From: Smittia aterrima | Taxonomy: Eukaryota > Arthropoda > Insecta > Diptera > Chironomidae | Length of the DNA stretch: 64,000 nucleotides | Assembly: GCA_033063855.1 (NCBI GenBank) | Contig: CP093831.1 | Span: 868,001 to 932,000 of the forward strand | Reading direction: 5' to 3' | Shown here: positions 12,216-25,053 of the stretch, piece by piece | Position numbering within the stretch: position 1 is the first letter of the stretch | How the letters are laid out: each line of letters opens with the position of its first letter | Made by a program: the position numbers and the translations under genes | The notes under the pieces: generated by a model | The model's database searches: none | Told to the model about the DNA's origin: nothing | The model's input: only the letters and a program-made list of their open reading frames with translations

Positions 12216-13955
12216 ATGACGATTGAAAAGGAACAGTTAAGTGATTTAAAGGAGAAGATTGAGCAGGCTCTAAAGCTTATTGAGGACTGTAAAGGCGACT
12301 CTATCGAGCCGTACAAGAATCACTACAAAGCTCGCGATTTGCTTAGCGATTTGGAGAAAAAACTAGAGCGAATTATCGGCGAAACTTCGGAGCCTCAAGA
12401 CTTGCTAATTTATAGAGCAATTTTAGGAACTGTCTTGACTGACATCGGCAAGATCAACTCATTCGTGGAAGAAACTGATAAAGCTGAGAGTTACTTGAAG
12501 AAGTCACTGGATCTTCTAGCCTCATATCAACTCGAGCCAGAAACCGTAATTCCATATGTTGACACTTTAAATCAGTTGGGAATATTATGGTCGAAGCTTC
12601 AAGACAACAATAAATCAAGAGATTTTCTTCTCAACGGAGAGAAAGCTGCAAACGCTTTCAAGGAGACGGGCAAAAAGCCGCTTACGATTTTTGATGTGCT
12701 CGGAACTTTAGATGAGATTGAAAAAGGAAAAGGCGAAGAAGGTCTCGAGAAAACTTGTACTTTGACATTCTTTTATCTTGCGCAAGTTTTTGGAGCACTC
12801 GGAGAGTTGGAAGAATCTGGAAAATATTGTCATCTTACTCTAAAGCGACAACTTGAGCTTAAAGACTATGAACCAATTGAATGGGCGCTCAATGCAGCAA
12901 CACTCTCGCAATATTACTTTGGGAAGAATATGCTTAAACAATCTCGACATCTTCTGGCTGCGGCTACTTTCATGCTTGGCGATTATTCAGATCAACTCGA
13001 AAAGAAAGACCTTACACCAGATCAACGAGAAGCAGCTGTTGAAACGCTAAAACATAGATCAGCCGATGTAGACTTGTGTTTCGCGAAATATTGCATCTAC
13101 ATCCTCACAACTTCGATTGAGCGTCTCATGCAAGAGCAAGAAGAGTCAAGCAAGGAAACAGATCATAAGCAGTTCAAGCTAGACGATCATTGCGATAAAT
13201 TTTCTCTGGAACTTTCTCTCTACGAACGTGAAATCACTGACGACTTCGTGCTGACTTTTGAGGATGCCAAAGATGTTTTCTTGACTGCACAATCGTATCT
13301 GAACAAAGCAAAAGAATATTACTCGCTCGAAAGTGAGGCATCGCAACACTCGAGAATCATTCAAGATTATGCTCATCTGTTCAAGTATCTCGCCTTCTTT
13401 GAAGAAGATCCCAGCACTCAAGCAAAGTTACATAAGCGTAGAGCAGATCAACTGGAGGATCTTCTGACTCAACTTAATCAAACTTATTACATGAACATTT
13501 GTCGAGAATTGATGTTTGAACTCGGCTTAACTTATTCCGACATTCTCGATATAAAATGCGATCAGCTCAAATACAACGAAGTTCAACCGGCAGCACTTTC
13601 GAAGGTTAATTCGCTTTGCCACAAAGCGATTAAGAAGTTTCAAGATTTTGAAGAATCTTATAAAGACAAGAAAACTGGAGAAATTCCTGCGAATCTTGAT
13701 GTCGATGAGCTCCAAGTCGTCGCATGTGCCAACTTCAACCTAGGCCGCCTTTATTACAAGATAATTACTCCTGACAAGCGACTGCAACTAGAGAACACTA
13801 ACAACAGCTACAAACATTACATGATCTTCATTGACTATTGCGAGAAACATCCAGTTGTTGGCGAAAGGATGAAGGGCGAGCTTGGCGTTACCAGAAGCAT
13901 GACAGAACTCCTTCCGCTTAAAATCAAAAAACTGATGGATGAAATGCTTAATTAG
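12216..13955 (+). CDS. KIF1-binding protein homologue (KIFBP/KBP)
   Basis: Single uninterrupted exon of 579 codons; human KIFBP is about 620. The protein is almost entirely helical, with TPR-like helical pairs. Recognisable family blocks are the segment around residues 120-150 (YVDTLNQLGILWS), the central TFFYLAQVFGALGE stretch near 190 and EWALNAATLSQYYFGKNML near 225. The C-terminal KIKKLMDEML end also agrees. The family binds kinesin motor domains (KIF1, KIF15, KIF18) and blocks their attachment to microtubules, affecting axonal transport and mitosis. The ATG at 12216 follows an A-rich leader (ttgcaATGA) with in-frame stops upstream. A polyadenylation hexamer candidate (aataaa) is at about 14026. 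Confidence 0.9.
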   Translation: MTIEKEQLSDLKEKIEQALKLIEDCKGDSIEPYKNHYKARDLLSDLEKKLERIIGETSEPQDLLIYRAILGTVLTDIGKINSFVEETDKAESYLKKSLDLLASYQLEPETVIPYVDTLNQLGILWSKLQDNNKSRDFLLNGEKAANAFKETGKKPLTIFDVLGTLDEIEKGKGEEGLEKTCTLTFFYLAQVFGALGELEESGKYCHLTLKRQLELKDYEPIEWALNAATLSQYYFGKNMLKQSRHLLAAATFMLGDYSDQLEKKDLTPDQREAAVETLKHRSADVDLCFAKYCIYILTTSIERLMQEQEESSKETDHKQFKLDDHCDKFSLELSLYEREITDDFVLTFEDAKDVFLTAQSYLNKAKEYYSLESEASQHSRIIQDYAHLFKYLAFFEEDPSTQAKLHKRRADQLEDLLTQLNQTYYMNICRELMFELGLTYSDILDIKCDQLKYNEVQPAALSKVNSLCHKAIKKFQDFEESYKDKKTGEIPANLDVDELQVVACANFNLGRLYYKIITPDKRLQLENTNNSYKHYMIFIDYCEKHPVVGERMKGELGVTRSMTELLPLKIKKLMDEMLN

Positions 13956-14234
13956 AAATCCTTCTAGTCAATCGATATTTCATATTCAATCACTTTTGCT
14001 TCTGATTGTTGCACGAAAAAAATATTGAATAAAATTTTTGAAAAGTAACAGAAATATTTTTGTGGATTATTGTCGCATTTTTTCTTCTCTAGCTTTTCAC
14101 CTTTTGATAGCTTGAAAGGTTCTACACAACTCCCTTTGACCCGAACACATTGCTGTTAATTCTTATTCGATTCAAATAAAAACATAAGAAATATTTCGAC
14201 ATTTCGACTCATTTCTTTTTCAACGCTCGATAAG

Positions 14235-14302
14235 GTAAGACACGCGGTCTCTTCAAGATTCCAAAAATATTTTTGTTTATTTCAATTTTATTTTGATTTT
14301 AG
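14235..14302 (+). other. 5' UTR intron of the F-box-like gene
   Basis: gataag/GTAAGA at 14234/14235 and gattttAG/ataaa at 14302/14303 frame a 68-nt intron 12 nt before the ATG at 14315. The same intron with conserved splice sites is present in the truncated copy at 15883-15949, which supports it as real and dates it before the duplication. Confidence 0.6.
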
Positions 14303-14314
14303 ATAAAAACTCAA

Positions 14315-15673
14315 ATGGATGAAAGCTCAGCAACGACCGCAATCAACAAGCGATCGCGAAAATCAAACACAAAAGTTTCAAATAAAGAATCTAAGACGAA
14401 AATCATCAAATTATCTGAAGTGGCTACGAATAACATGGACCCTTTGGTTTACTTCTCCTGCTTTCTTGATATTCCTGAGATGATCCTCAATCATTTAAGG
14501 CTCTTTGGAAAGGGCTTGATAATAATTTCCAAAGTCAGCCCACTTTGGTATAACGTCATCGCTTCATCGAAAGTTCTCATGGAAAACATAAAAGTTGTTT
14601 TCAAGGGAAATCGTGAGCTGCAAAAGGAAGATTACGATTTGCTGAAAAATAGCTCAAGAAAATATCAGAACATTGAAGTCCAACGAAGCAGCGATGGTTG
14701 GCGAAAAGAGATCACTGAACTCGATTGCATTACCAATTCGGAGCTTAATTTCTTTCTTAGTAAAGCTCGCGAATGGAAATATGTTTCAATAGTTGAGACA
14801 AATTTTAAAACAAAACTCGATTTGTTTCAATTTCTCGCGTCAATCGAGTCATCAGTGGAGAGCTTTTCTGTCATGAGTAAATTCAATGGAAACGCATTTC
14901 CATTTGATGACGATCCACATTTAGAGTTTGAATCTGTAAAAACTCTAAAGTTTCCAAAGTTAAAACATCTGAAAATGCATTTTGATAAATTTCGCATGAT
15001 GGGCGTAATTTATGCCAGAGCTTTTGTAGAAGCTGTTGCAATCAAAATATTTGATTTTAAAGATAATTGTAGCATTGTTGTCAATGGCAGTGTTTTAACA
15101 AAACTGCTCGAAAATTCCAAAAACCTAACAAGTCTGTGGCTTGAAACAAACGAAAGTGATATGTTTGTAGATCAAACCTGGCAATTATTTCAATTCAATC
15201 TTAAAAGTTTTGCTATAATTTCTAATCGATATAGCGAACTTCTCAGCACAAATTTATGGGAGTTCATTATCTCACAAAAGGATTATCTCGAAGACTTGTC
15301 GATTGATTTTGGAGACGACATAGAAATATTCAACAACATTATGAGATTGCCAAAGCTTAAGATCCTGGACCTCGAAGGTACTTTAACTCTGTCTAAGGGC
15401 GATGTTCCAAATGTAATATCAACATCGATCACTCAACTCAAACTTTCTTATGAGGACCCTGACACTCTTAAATATTACATGAAGTCAATGCCAAACGTTA
15501 AAAGCCTTTACCTTGACGAAGTTGACAAGAAAGCCTTTCAAGCTTTATTAGAAATGAACAAAAAATATGAAAAACTTGAAGTTGGTCAGTTAGTGCGTGG
15601 TGTCACGAGAAAAGATCTAAAGGTATTGTTGACTAACGAGAACGATGAATGTGTCATCGAGGATTGGATTTAA
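14315..15673 (+). CDS. F-box-like protein with leucine-rich-repeat-type tail
   Basis: 452 codons in one coding exon. After a basic, low-complexity N-terminus (to about residue 45), residues 48-90 read FLDIPEMILNHLRLFGKGLI...SKVSPLWYNVIA, the pattern of an F-box (Leu-Pro-like start, conserved W near the end). The remainder has irregular repeats such as LKILDLEGTLTL and VKSLYLDEV, typical of divergent LRRs in insect F-box proteins. The inferred role is substrate adaptor of an SCF (Skp1-Cullin-F-box) ubiquitin ligase; no substrate can be named. It has a partial tandem copy immediately downstream, a sign of a lineage-specific and expanding family. I do not recognise a named orthologue. Confidence 0.65.
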   Translation: MDESSATTAINKRSRKSNTKVSNKESKTKIIKLSEVATNNMDPLVYFSCFLDIPEMILNHLRLFGKGLIIISKVSPLWYNVIASSKVLMENIKVVFKGNRELQKEDYDLLKNSSRKYQNIEVQRSSDGWRKEITELDCITNSELNFFLSKAREWKYVSIVETNFKTKLDLFQFLASIESSVESFSVMSKFNGNAFPFDDDPHLEFESVKTLKFPKLKHLKMHFDKFRMMGVIYARAFVEAVAIKIFDFKDNCSIVVNGSVLTKLLENSKNLTSLWLETNESDMFVDQTWQLFQFNLKSFAIISNRYSELLSTNLWEFIISQKDYLEDLSIDFGDDIEIFNNIMRLPKLKILDLEGTLTLSKGDVPNVISTSITQLKLSYEDPDTLKYYMKSMPNVKSLYLDEVDKKAFQALLEMNKKYEKLEVGQLVRGVTRKDLKVLLTNENDECVIEDWI

Positions 15674-15802
15674 CCAGTAGACTAAAAGCTACTCTCGGAT
15701 AAATTTAGAAAAATGTTGTGTACAGAAATAATTTCATGTAAATTGCATTTTAATTAGGAAAACCTTTGAATTCAATAAAACACAAGAGACATAAAGTAAA
15801 AT

Positions 15803-16434
15803 TGTTAATTCTTACTAGATTCAGATTGAAACGTAAAAATATTTCGACATTTCGACTCATTTCTTTTTCAACGCTCGATAAGGTAACACAAGCGCTCTCT
15901 TCAAAATTCCAAAAATATTTTTTTTATTTCAATTTTATTTTGATTTTAGAAAAAAAAAACACCTGGCAATTATTTCAATTCAAACTTAAACGTTTAAATA
16001 TATATGTTACGCGATATAGCGAACTGCACAGCACAAATTTATGGGAGTTCATTACTTCACAAAAAGATCTCGAAGAGTTGACAATTTTTCTAGACAACGA
16101 CAAAGAATTTTTCGAAATGATCATGAGATTGCCAAAGCTGAAGATTCTGCATCTCGGGAATACATTCATTATGCACGGGGACGATGTTCCAAATGTAATA
16201 TCACCATCGATCACTCATTTCAAGTGTACGACGCACCCTGACACTCTAATATTCATGATGAGGTCCATGCCAAACGTAAAAAGCCTTCACCTCTTCGAAG
16301 TTGGCAATAAAAGTTTTCGAGCTTTATTAGAAATAAATCGAAAATATGATGAACTTAAAGTAGATCGCTTTGTGTGTGGAAAAGAGGAAAAGGATATTGA
16401 AGTATTCTTGATTAACAAGAACAACAAAGCCTAA
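15803..16434 (+). pseudogene. Truncated tandem duplicate of the F-box-like gene
   Basis: The copy begins with the parent's 5' flank (14154-14303 matches 15803-15953), including the 5' UTR intron. It then jumps straight to the parent's TWQLFQF segment (about 15175), deleting roughly 870 bp that contained the start codon, the F-box and half of the LRR region. From 15961 to the TAA at 16434 the two copies align almost codon for codon (TNLWEFI, RLPKLKI, SMPNVKSL), with amino-acid changes but no frameshift. If the leader intron is spliced, the first ATG (in atatATGTT, about 16003) is out of frame. The product is therefore probably lost, and the call is pseudogene. Confidence 0.75.
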
Positions 16435-17760
16435 GATTTTGATTAAGAAAATTAAATTACGTGAAAGTTTTCATTTATCATATAATTTTCTTTATTTCAC
16501 TTTTATTATAATTTTTCTTTTCTCATAATTAATTTTCATCTTAAAAATTTTTCATTCAGAACGAAATCAAAAAGATTTTTTATTTGCTGTTACTCATTTT
16601 GTGTATGTGGTGAGTTTAATGAAATAATATAACAAAAAAAAAATTAAGGAGCAAAGCCTTTCTTCAAAACTAATCCTATCAGCGAAAGAAAGTCGATAGA
16701 AACTGAGCGAGGCGCTCGATTTGTTGCTGCTAATGGATCAGCATACATTGCAATGCAACAGAAAATATTTGTAATAAAATCTTGATTAATAGTTCACGTA
16801 CAAAAGGAATGCTAAATTAACTCATCTCATATTTTTTTTTTCTTCGATATATTTAACGATTTTCAAGTTTTCTCTTACACATTTATTCCGCGTCCTAGTT
16901 TTGAGGTGAAGAGGAAACGAGGATTGAAGTCCATTGAATTAATCAGAAACGAAAAAGGTTTTTTGTTTGTTAATAACTCTAATTGCATAATAAACTAATT
17001 AATATTTCTATAAAGTTTTCCTTTTCTCATTTGATGTCCATTATCATTTCGCAACACATTTGCCTTTTGTTTAAATACTGAAAAAATATTTTTTTTTCTC
17101 GCTTATCAGTGCCAAATTACGCGCCTAGTTAAATTTACATTCTCAACGCCCGCGGTCACAATCAAATTTTTACATTTTAAAACGAAGACACTTGACATGA
17201 TTTCCTCTTTCATTCTTCTCTCTTGTCGCGTTATCATCAAATCATTACACTCTTCTGAACACTATCTTGACGCTGAATTAAAAATGTTATTAGCTAAATG
17301 TTTCATTGCATGAAGTTTGAGTTTAATTTGTTTTATCTATGCGAATTAGTATCATTTGAAAGACGATAAAGAAAGCAAATCTATTATTTACATGAACTGA
17401 AGAATATTTGCTCGATTGCAGCGTGATCTTTCAAAGATTTGACGTTTAAGACGAAGAAGTGATGAGAATCACTGAAAATTGAAACAAAGTTATAAATGAA
17501 ATCAATAAGACAATTCTTCAGACTCACCACTTGAACATCTTAATGCATTTCTTCTCCAGGTATAACGAACTCAAAATTTAGATGTTCACATGCTGAGCTT
17601 GCAAAAACTTGACGATGATTTTGACGATGACGGGAGGAAGATTTCTTAGCAACGACGGCACGGGTTGGACGACATTGGCAATAAATTAATATTTGATTAT
17701 GCGATTAACATCATCGAACGAGAAGGAAACTTGTTGATGGAAAGGAGAGGCTCCAACGAT
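16435..17760. other. Intergenic interval before clathrin heavy chain
   Basis: Strongly AT-rich, with several poly-T tracts and no supported ORF. The right-hand part is presumably the 3' UTR of the minus-strand clathrin gene, whose stop is at 17761. Confidence 0.5.
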
Positions 17761-20700
17761 TTACATGCCATAACCTTGATGTCCTTGGTAAGGCATGTTA
17801 GGCTGTGGACCGCCGTAAGCTCCAGGAGCTCCTTGAGGATATTGAGGCGCGTATTGATAACCTGGCCCAGCAGTGAGCATAAGTTGCGGTTCTTGCATGA
17901 TGATTGGCTTATGCTCAGTGTTCTCTCCTTCTTTCTCACGCTCGGCGTTGGCAGCTTCAAGTTTATCTACCTTCACTGTGTATTCTCTTATCACCTGAAA
18001 ATGAATCATAAAGATTTTCGTAAGCAAAATGAAACAATTCTTTTTTCGTGACTTACATTGATTAAGAATGGCATTGCAAAGTCCATGATGTTGTGTCTCC
18101 ATGCCAGCTCGAGGATGACATCAGGTCTCAGGAGGTCATAGCACTTAATTAAAATACGAAGTATTATTATCAATATGTCATCAAAATGCAAATCAAGTCA
18201 ACTCACGGTGTACAAACAAGCAGCAAAGCAATCCTTGGCACCACGCTCGAGGAACCATTGAAGAAGCTCTTCAGCGATCTCTTGTTGATGAGACTCAGCA
18301 GCATACTCCATTGCGTCTTTGAACAATCGATCTTTTTTGCATAGCTCCACACTTTGCTTCCAGCGGTTGTTGCCTGTTAAAAGAGTTTGCATTATTTTAC
18401 ATGATATTTGTTAAACTTTATAAGACGCTTACCTTTGTAGAGATAAGCAGCAATGCGACGGAATTCAGTCAACTCGTGTTTCTCCAATTTCTGTGCCAAT
18501 GCAATGTTGTCAAAGTTGTCGAAGGCATCAATTGAAGTTCTCAAGCCTTGATAGTCCTCTTCGTCAATAAGCAATCCGTTGAGTGCTTCGTTGATTGCTT
18601 TGTTGTTCAAGCTTTGAACTGATCTCAAGTACGGTTTCACAAGCTGCAAGTGGCCAGTTTTCGTGAAGAAGCTGACGGAACGTGAGTGATCCATACGTGG
18701 AGTCAACACAAGCAACATGTCGTTCAATAATAGCGGTTTGTAGTCAAGATAGAATTGAATTGCCTTGTAGTAGAGTTCGATGTTGGCGACCTTAGTAATG
18801 ATGTCTTTGAAATGTCCCTCACGCCATGCTTCTGTTGGATGAGCCATCATAGCCAATACAGCGTTGTCATATTCCTCGTATTTGTCGTAAAGGAACACCA
18901 ATTCGCTCCACAAATGTGCAGATTCAGCAGCACGCAACACTTTCGGGATGTTGACACGCGACCAGAAAAGCTCGAGATGTTCCCGCATCTTTGCTGGTTT
19001 GTATTTTGAATATAAAATCGCCAATTCTGTGAACATTCCCATGTGAGCTCGCTCAAGTCCAAGAGCAGCTTCCAACAAACCAATCAGTTCTTCGAAGTAT
19101 CCACGATCTTGATAGTAATTGATCAAATCTTCAAGCTCGTCAGCATGCACAACGATGTGGAGTCCGCACATTTGTGCCAAACGGAACTCTTCTGAGTCAA
19201 CGCAAGCGAAGCAAACCTCTTTCCATGTACGAGTTGAGTTGGCTTTGCGAGCACCGTCAACGGCTCCTTGGAATTCTTTCAAATGAACCAATGTAATGGC
19301 CAAGCGAGCAAAGTTGCTAACATTATTGTACAGAAGCTTTGCGGCTTCATACATCTTGTCGTTGAAGCATCGATCTCCAATTTTCTGAATATCGGCATGG
19401 TTGGGTCCGCTGATGAATTCCTCGAGATCAGCTAAACGACCAGTACGTGCATAAGCATAAATTAACTCGCTTTCAATGTAGCTCTCGCGTGCCTTCTTGC
19501 GAGCCATTTGCAAGTATCTGACGAGATCTTCCCATGACTCGTTCTTGCTAGCGACATCAACAACGTCGATGTAAGCTGATGGATCGTCGGCCTTGATGTA
19601 ACTGTCAATAGCTTCTTTGACCAATCCTTGTTGCAATTGAGCGCGACCCAATTGAGACCAAACTGCTGATTCGTTGCAACGTTCAGCAAACTCGTAAGCG
19701 CGCTCGAGATTATTGAGCTGTTCGATGAGAACTTGGATAGCGCTGGTGTTGACCTCAAACTTCTTAAAGATTGCAAATGCTTCTTCGTACAAGTGGCTGT
19801 TGATAGCAATGTTTGCAATATCAGGAGCATCGTAGTTGTCCAAACGATTAATGTAATCCATGACGCGTGAGCAATCAGCTTTAATTGCAGTCAAAATCAA
19901 AAGATTTTGCAAGTTGCGATGATCAGAGAAAACGGATGAATCCAAAACGATCTTCTCAAGCAATTCAATAAGCTCGTTTGGCAAATCGGCTGCCATGAAC
20001 GCCTTGACAGTAACAGAGATGTCTTCTGTGTCTTGAGTTTCTGAGAGTGCAGTTTGCACAACTTGATCGATAAGTTGACGCTTGTAGGGATTGGCTTCTG
20101 ACAAAACTTCTGTCCAAAGTTCTGGGTCCTTACGTTTGACCAAATAACGAGCTTCCGTCTTGAACAAAGAATTTTCGTTGCACACGGCAATCAATTCACG
20201 ATCGCACATTCCTCGTTCGTAGGCAACGCAAGCCAAGTGAGGGTCTCGCTTTTCGCAATATTTTCCGACGACTTGACTGTCGTAGTATTGATTTTCACGC
20301 AAGAAGCGCTCGGGATTATTGTTCGAGTCGATGTAAATCTTAGCAAGAGCATTGTGAGTTGCTGGTTCAATGCAGCCTTCGTGAACGCGAGATTCCAACC
20401 ACGGCAGAAGTAACTTCAAACGATTTCTTTTCTCAACTTCTTCAACGAGTTCGTCGGTTGAGAATTGGCCTTTGACAACAAGGATCAAGTTCTTAATGAT
20501 GTCTTCAGAGCAGTCGACATCCAATAATCCTCCAACGACAACAGGCAAACGTGAAGGGTTAACCTTCTGGACGTAAATCTCGATGTACTTTTGCAAGCTG
20601 TTGCGGTACAAGTAAAGGACTAAATCGTGGACAAAGTCGAAACGATCGCAAACGATGATCAATGGAAGTTGATCAGAAAGCTTTGCTTCTTTCAAGAAAT

Positions 20701-23700
20701 TCTTGACGCGCTCAGGATGATAACAGTTCGACTCACGGCAAATTCGTTCGACTTCCTTGATCTGATTCGTCTTGCATGCAGCTTGAATGTATTTGAAGTG
20801 AACTTCTGAGTCTTGCGAGAAGTTGACGATGGAGCCGAGGAAATAGAAAAGGCCTTCGTAGCTCTTGAAGGATTCAAACAAATCAATCAATCCCTTTGTT
20901 GACAACTGTTCGTGGTACTTGGTTGCGATTTGAACACAAATTTGCAAATTTTGACGGATGTTAGCGGTCAGCATTGCCTTCAGACATTCCAATGAATCTT
21001 CAACTGACAATGTTCCGAAGAATCCAACGAGCCAGTCTCCATTCAACAAATGAGTGTGAACGACAGCACGTTTGATGTCATACAAATCAGTGTAATGCTC
21101 CAAAGCACGTTGAAGCAATCCAGCTTTCTCACACAATTGGGCGATGTGTGCACGATCGTAGTGAGTAAACATAGCGTTGCCAAGAATGGCATCAGCAACT
21201 TGCGGTGCAGACATTAGATTCATTTCGAGAAGGCGAGTCTGCAAGGGACCTTCGGTTGGACGATTGTGTTTCAAGGCATCCAACAAGAAAGCAGTGCACT
21301 GTTGAACCATGTTTTGTTCCATGAAGATATCGACAATTTGATTGATATCCGCCAACGGCTCTTCATCAGCAACGAGCATCGCTGCAAAGCCAGCTCCTTG
21401 TTCTGGATTGGTTCGCATTACTGAGCGTAACAAAAAGACATAATCGGGAGTGTAGTTGACCTTCTTAGCGTACAAGACAATTTTTTGGAACTGGCCAGTT
21501 TCAGCAAAGCATTGAATGACTTTGTTTGGAACATTCGAGCGCAAGTAAATTGATAGAGCAAGTGTTGGATCTGTTGGTTTGACCAAGTCTCCCAATTCTT
21601 CGCTGCATTCAAGCTTCTGTTCCTTCAACCACTTTTCGCAGAGTTGAATGCGACCTTGAAGCAAAACTGGACGACACAACTCCAGTGACTCGTACTTGTT
21701 GAGCTTTCCTTGATCCAACAAAATGCCGAAGTATTGAAGCAATGGAGGAGATGTGCTGCCGGGTGGCGGTTGAACTTGTTGGAACTTTTGAATCGTCTGG
21801 GGAGTTCTTAAGATTCCCTTCGGTGCAACAGCAGCAACCTTTGCAGCTTCAGCATATTGAGCGTTTGTGAACAGTTGGTTGAACTTTCTAACAAACAAAT
21901 CCTCAGCTCCGCTCAGATTGTTGCGGACAGCCATGCGAAGTGCCAGATCAGGATTTTGCAATACCGTTGTAATGTAGGGAATGATTTGCTCTTCATCTAC
22001 GGTCACAGATAGTACTTGCCCTTTGCGGTTGACTCCGATGATTCCACCACTTGCATCATGAGGAGCAGTAACAAAAATTGTATCAGCTGAGATGCGGTTC
22101 ATGTAGATGCATGTTCCAGTTTCGATGTCATATAAATGAATGTAGCCGTACTTTGTGATCAAATAGATAACATCGTATTTGGCTGATGTTTGCATTGCAA
22201 CTGGGAAGTCGTTTCCGGCTTCAGGAGGGAAGAAAACATCGACAGTCTTCTTCGTGAACGGTTGGTTATCTGTTGGCGGTGTTCCAACTTCGATGATGTG
22301 CAATTTCCCGCCAGTTGGAGTGCGAACGGCAAACGAAAAGATGATCGAAGGTTCTTTGTTGCCTTCCATTTGGAATGTTGTGAATGCAGCTGCATGACCT
22401 TCGATTGCCTGTGAAACTTTGCGTTCAACTGAATAAAGTTGCATAGCTCCAACGACGCGATTCTGTTGAGCTGAGATGCCCACCAAGAGCAACCAAGATT
22501 GCTTAGGATCCGTACGATAATTAATAATTTGGCAATTATTAAGCGACGAATGGCGGTCAAACATTTTGATGGGCTGTGAATCGCCTTCCATGGACCAATG
22601 AAAAACACATGTCTCAGTGACCAACGACAAAGTGTTGAGTGAAATCCACTTCCAAAACACAACGTCTTCAGTCATTGTGTGCGCTTTCATCTTTGACTTC
22701 ATCTCAATATTGAAGATTTGAAGCGTCTTCTGTGCTTTCAAAGCGATGACTTTGCTCGCAGGATTCATGATGGCTGAATCGGCACTGATTGGACGACGAA
22801 TTGGATTCGACGAGTCACTCATATCAATGATGACAACTTGAGCTGTTTCACCAACTTTCTCGCGAATGCAGATGAACTTGTCGGACTCCATCGTCAGATT
22901 ACTGAACGAGATTGATGTTGCCTGGATTCCGACATTTGTGAGCTAAAATTAAGAAGGAAATGTTTGAGTCACTGTTTCGAGAAACTTTTGTGATGTCATT
23001 GAGAGCGAGTGAAGGAGAGTTGTGTTTATTCGTTCGGCCTGATATTTTTAGAACGAATATTTTATTTTCTTATCATCCAAGATTCACGAAAAAAAAAGTT
23101 CAAGAGCAGGCGTTGCAATTTTAATTTTTTTTTCCTTCACAAGGACAAGCATTTTGTTATCAGCGTCACTGATAAAATAGAAAAATCGTCTATGGTTTAA
23201 TGGCCTTTTAACGGCAGTCTAACTTCGTCTATCTAATGAATTATTCTATGTGTTGCCATGTGTGACATATTGCAGACCAAGCAACAACAAGCAGCGTACA
23301 GTGATTCTCTTGTTTTTGTTTATGAAAATGAATTTCAGGGCGTCATGGGATGATAAACTTCATGGGATGAACAAAGCGAGCCACAAGCGGAATTATTTCA
23401 CCGCAAACGGATGAATCGAAATTTGAAAACAAAGCGCAATTTTTTAATTATTTTTCTTCTCTTTCAAAATTGATCGACAGAAATAAACATCTTCAAGTTT
23501 TTAACTTACGAACATCGTAAATGTTTTGCGCAAAGTCAAAAGAGGGCAGCAAGGACTAATAAAGAATACTCGAAGGTCTACCTAATCTTATTAGCAGCCC
23601 GCGAAACAAAAAAATCAATAAAATTATTCTGAAATTCTGAAAGTTCAATGCATATAGGTCGAGCGTGATTGTTGGCCTAAAAACATCAACGCGACATCAG

Positions 23701-25053
23701 CAAAAATAAATAAAATAAAAATCCGTCAACTTGACACTTTTGACTTCTCACACCAAAATTATCACGAAGAAATCAATTTTCGACACCACAAAGGGAAGAA
23801 ATCTGAGATTTGTCAATCAAATAAAGCTGGTTATAGAAGCGACGATCATTACATTTAATTGAATTATGTCTCGAGTCCGCAATCTATTTTATCATGAGCT
23901 GTTTGCCTCATGTCAGTATCCGGCAAGTGATACGAGCATAACTTTTATCATCGCAGATCCGTTACAAAAAGCAATTTACAGTCGAGACTGTCGTCGTTAA
24001 GATTACAAACACAAGCAACGATATTTGTAGCTGCCGGCTTAATTAACATTTCTACGTGGAATTTCTTTTTTAGCTTTGTATTTTAAATACAGAGACACAC
24101 GTAGAAGCGACAATGTTTACTTTGTTGATATTAATGAATCATCAGGCTAACTACACACACGGGAAAGATTCTTCACGTTCCTCCACACCTAAAAGCCCTG
24201 CGAGGCTTGAGATTTCAAGTTTAGAAAACTTTCCGAGTTGTGGTTGTAAAATCAATCAGAACCTTGTTCTATAGTTTTAATCAAATCTCATCAATAAACT
24301 TAGTTGATCCCATTAAATTTGATTCTAGCGAGGATGATTTTAATTAATTTAATGTTAGCTAACAGAGTTATGCAAATGGATTTTTGTCTCTGCAGCGCTC
24401 TCACAGTGGCGGAAATCGATAAACATGAAATATCAAATTTTCTTTTTCTACGGCCCCACATGAATGCGTCATCTCCAGTCTTTTGATAAGAGAAATTGGC
24501 TCCACTCGGCTGTCTGTGTGGTCAAGGGTAGCAAGCAGAGTTTCTGATTATAGAAAAATCAATTTTCCACAATGCGTGTCGCTCTAGATTTTTATGAATG
24601 AAAACTTTCATTGTCGTGGAAAGGAAATCTTTGTGTGACGCGCAAGTGTCACTTCTCACAATATTAACTGAATTTTCTATTAAAGATGATTAGTATTTTA
24701 ACAAAAGGTAAATGAAAAGTCAAATGCTTATCGATAATCCAGAAGGTTGTTCAAAGGGAACAAGTGCACATAACAAGCTTTGCACACACACAAACAAAGA
24801 TCCTCGGGAAGTTAAGCACGGGATCTGACTGACGATGGTCGGGAAATTTGTGAAAATTTAATTAATCCCTTGAATCGCAGAGACAATCGAAATTTCATTA
24901 ATTCTGTACGTGATTCATAATCAAAAGGGGCGTCTATATTTCTTCGTCTCTCTCACTCCCGATGTGGATCAGCAAAAATTGATGATGATGAACTTTCATA
25001 TTTCTTTTTACCTGCAAATGCTCTTGAAAACGAATCGGTAAAGCCTGAGTCAT
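17761..25053 (-). CDS. Chc: Clathrin heavy chain
   Basis: Exons in order: 25053-25012, 22942-18433, 18373-18207, 18143-18057, 17994-17761. They sum to 1679 residues in one frame, essentially the fly length. The first exon encodes MTQALPIRFQEHLQ, the canonical N-terminus, and exon 2 continues LTNVGIQATSISFSNLTMES. The order is a seven-bladed N-terminal propeller (about 1-330), a helical linker, the seven clathrin heavy-chain repeats of the leg, and a C-terminal trimerisation region followed by a Gly/Pro/Tyr/Gln-rich tail ending GYGM. Three heavy chains form the triskelion that coats endocytic and Golgi vesicles. The first intron is about 2 kb; the last three are 59-63 nt. The gene diverges from mitochondrial RBFA, with 446 bp between start codons. 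Confidence 0.98.
22943..25011 (-). other. First intron of clathrin heavy chain
   Basis: About 2.07 kb, AT-rich, with no ORF that looks like a gene. A short stretch around 24800-24850 contains gaagttaagca, as in 5S rRNA, but the surrounding sequence does not follow the 5S fold (see rejected items). Confidence 0.6.

Noticed and set aside
15766..15955. Upstream extension of the open frame of the truncated F-box copy
   Set aside because: It runs through the duplicated leader and its intron, so it is open by chance and is not a start of the protein.
24790..24860. 5S rRNA-like words (gaagttaagca, gatggtcggg)
   Set aside because: Only short words agree; spacing and the flanking helices of 5S rRNA are absent. 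A covariance-model search (Rfam 5S) would decide.
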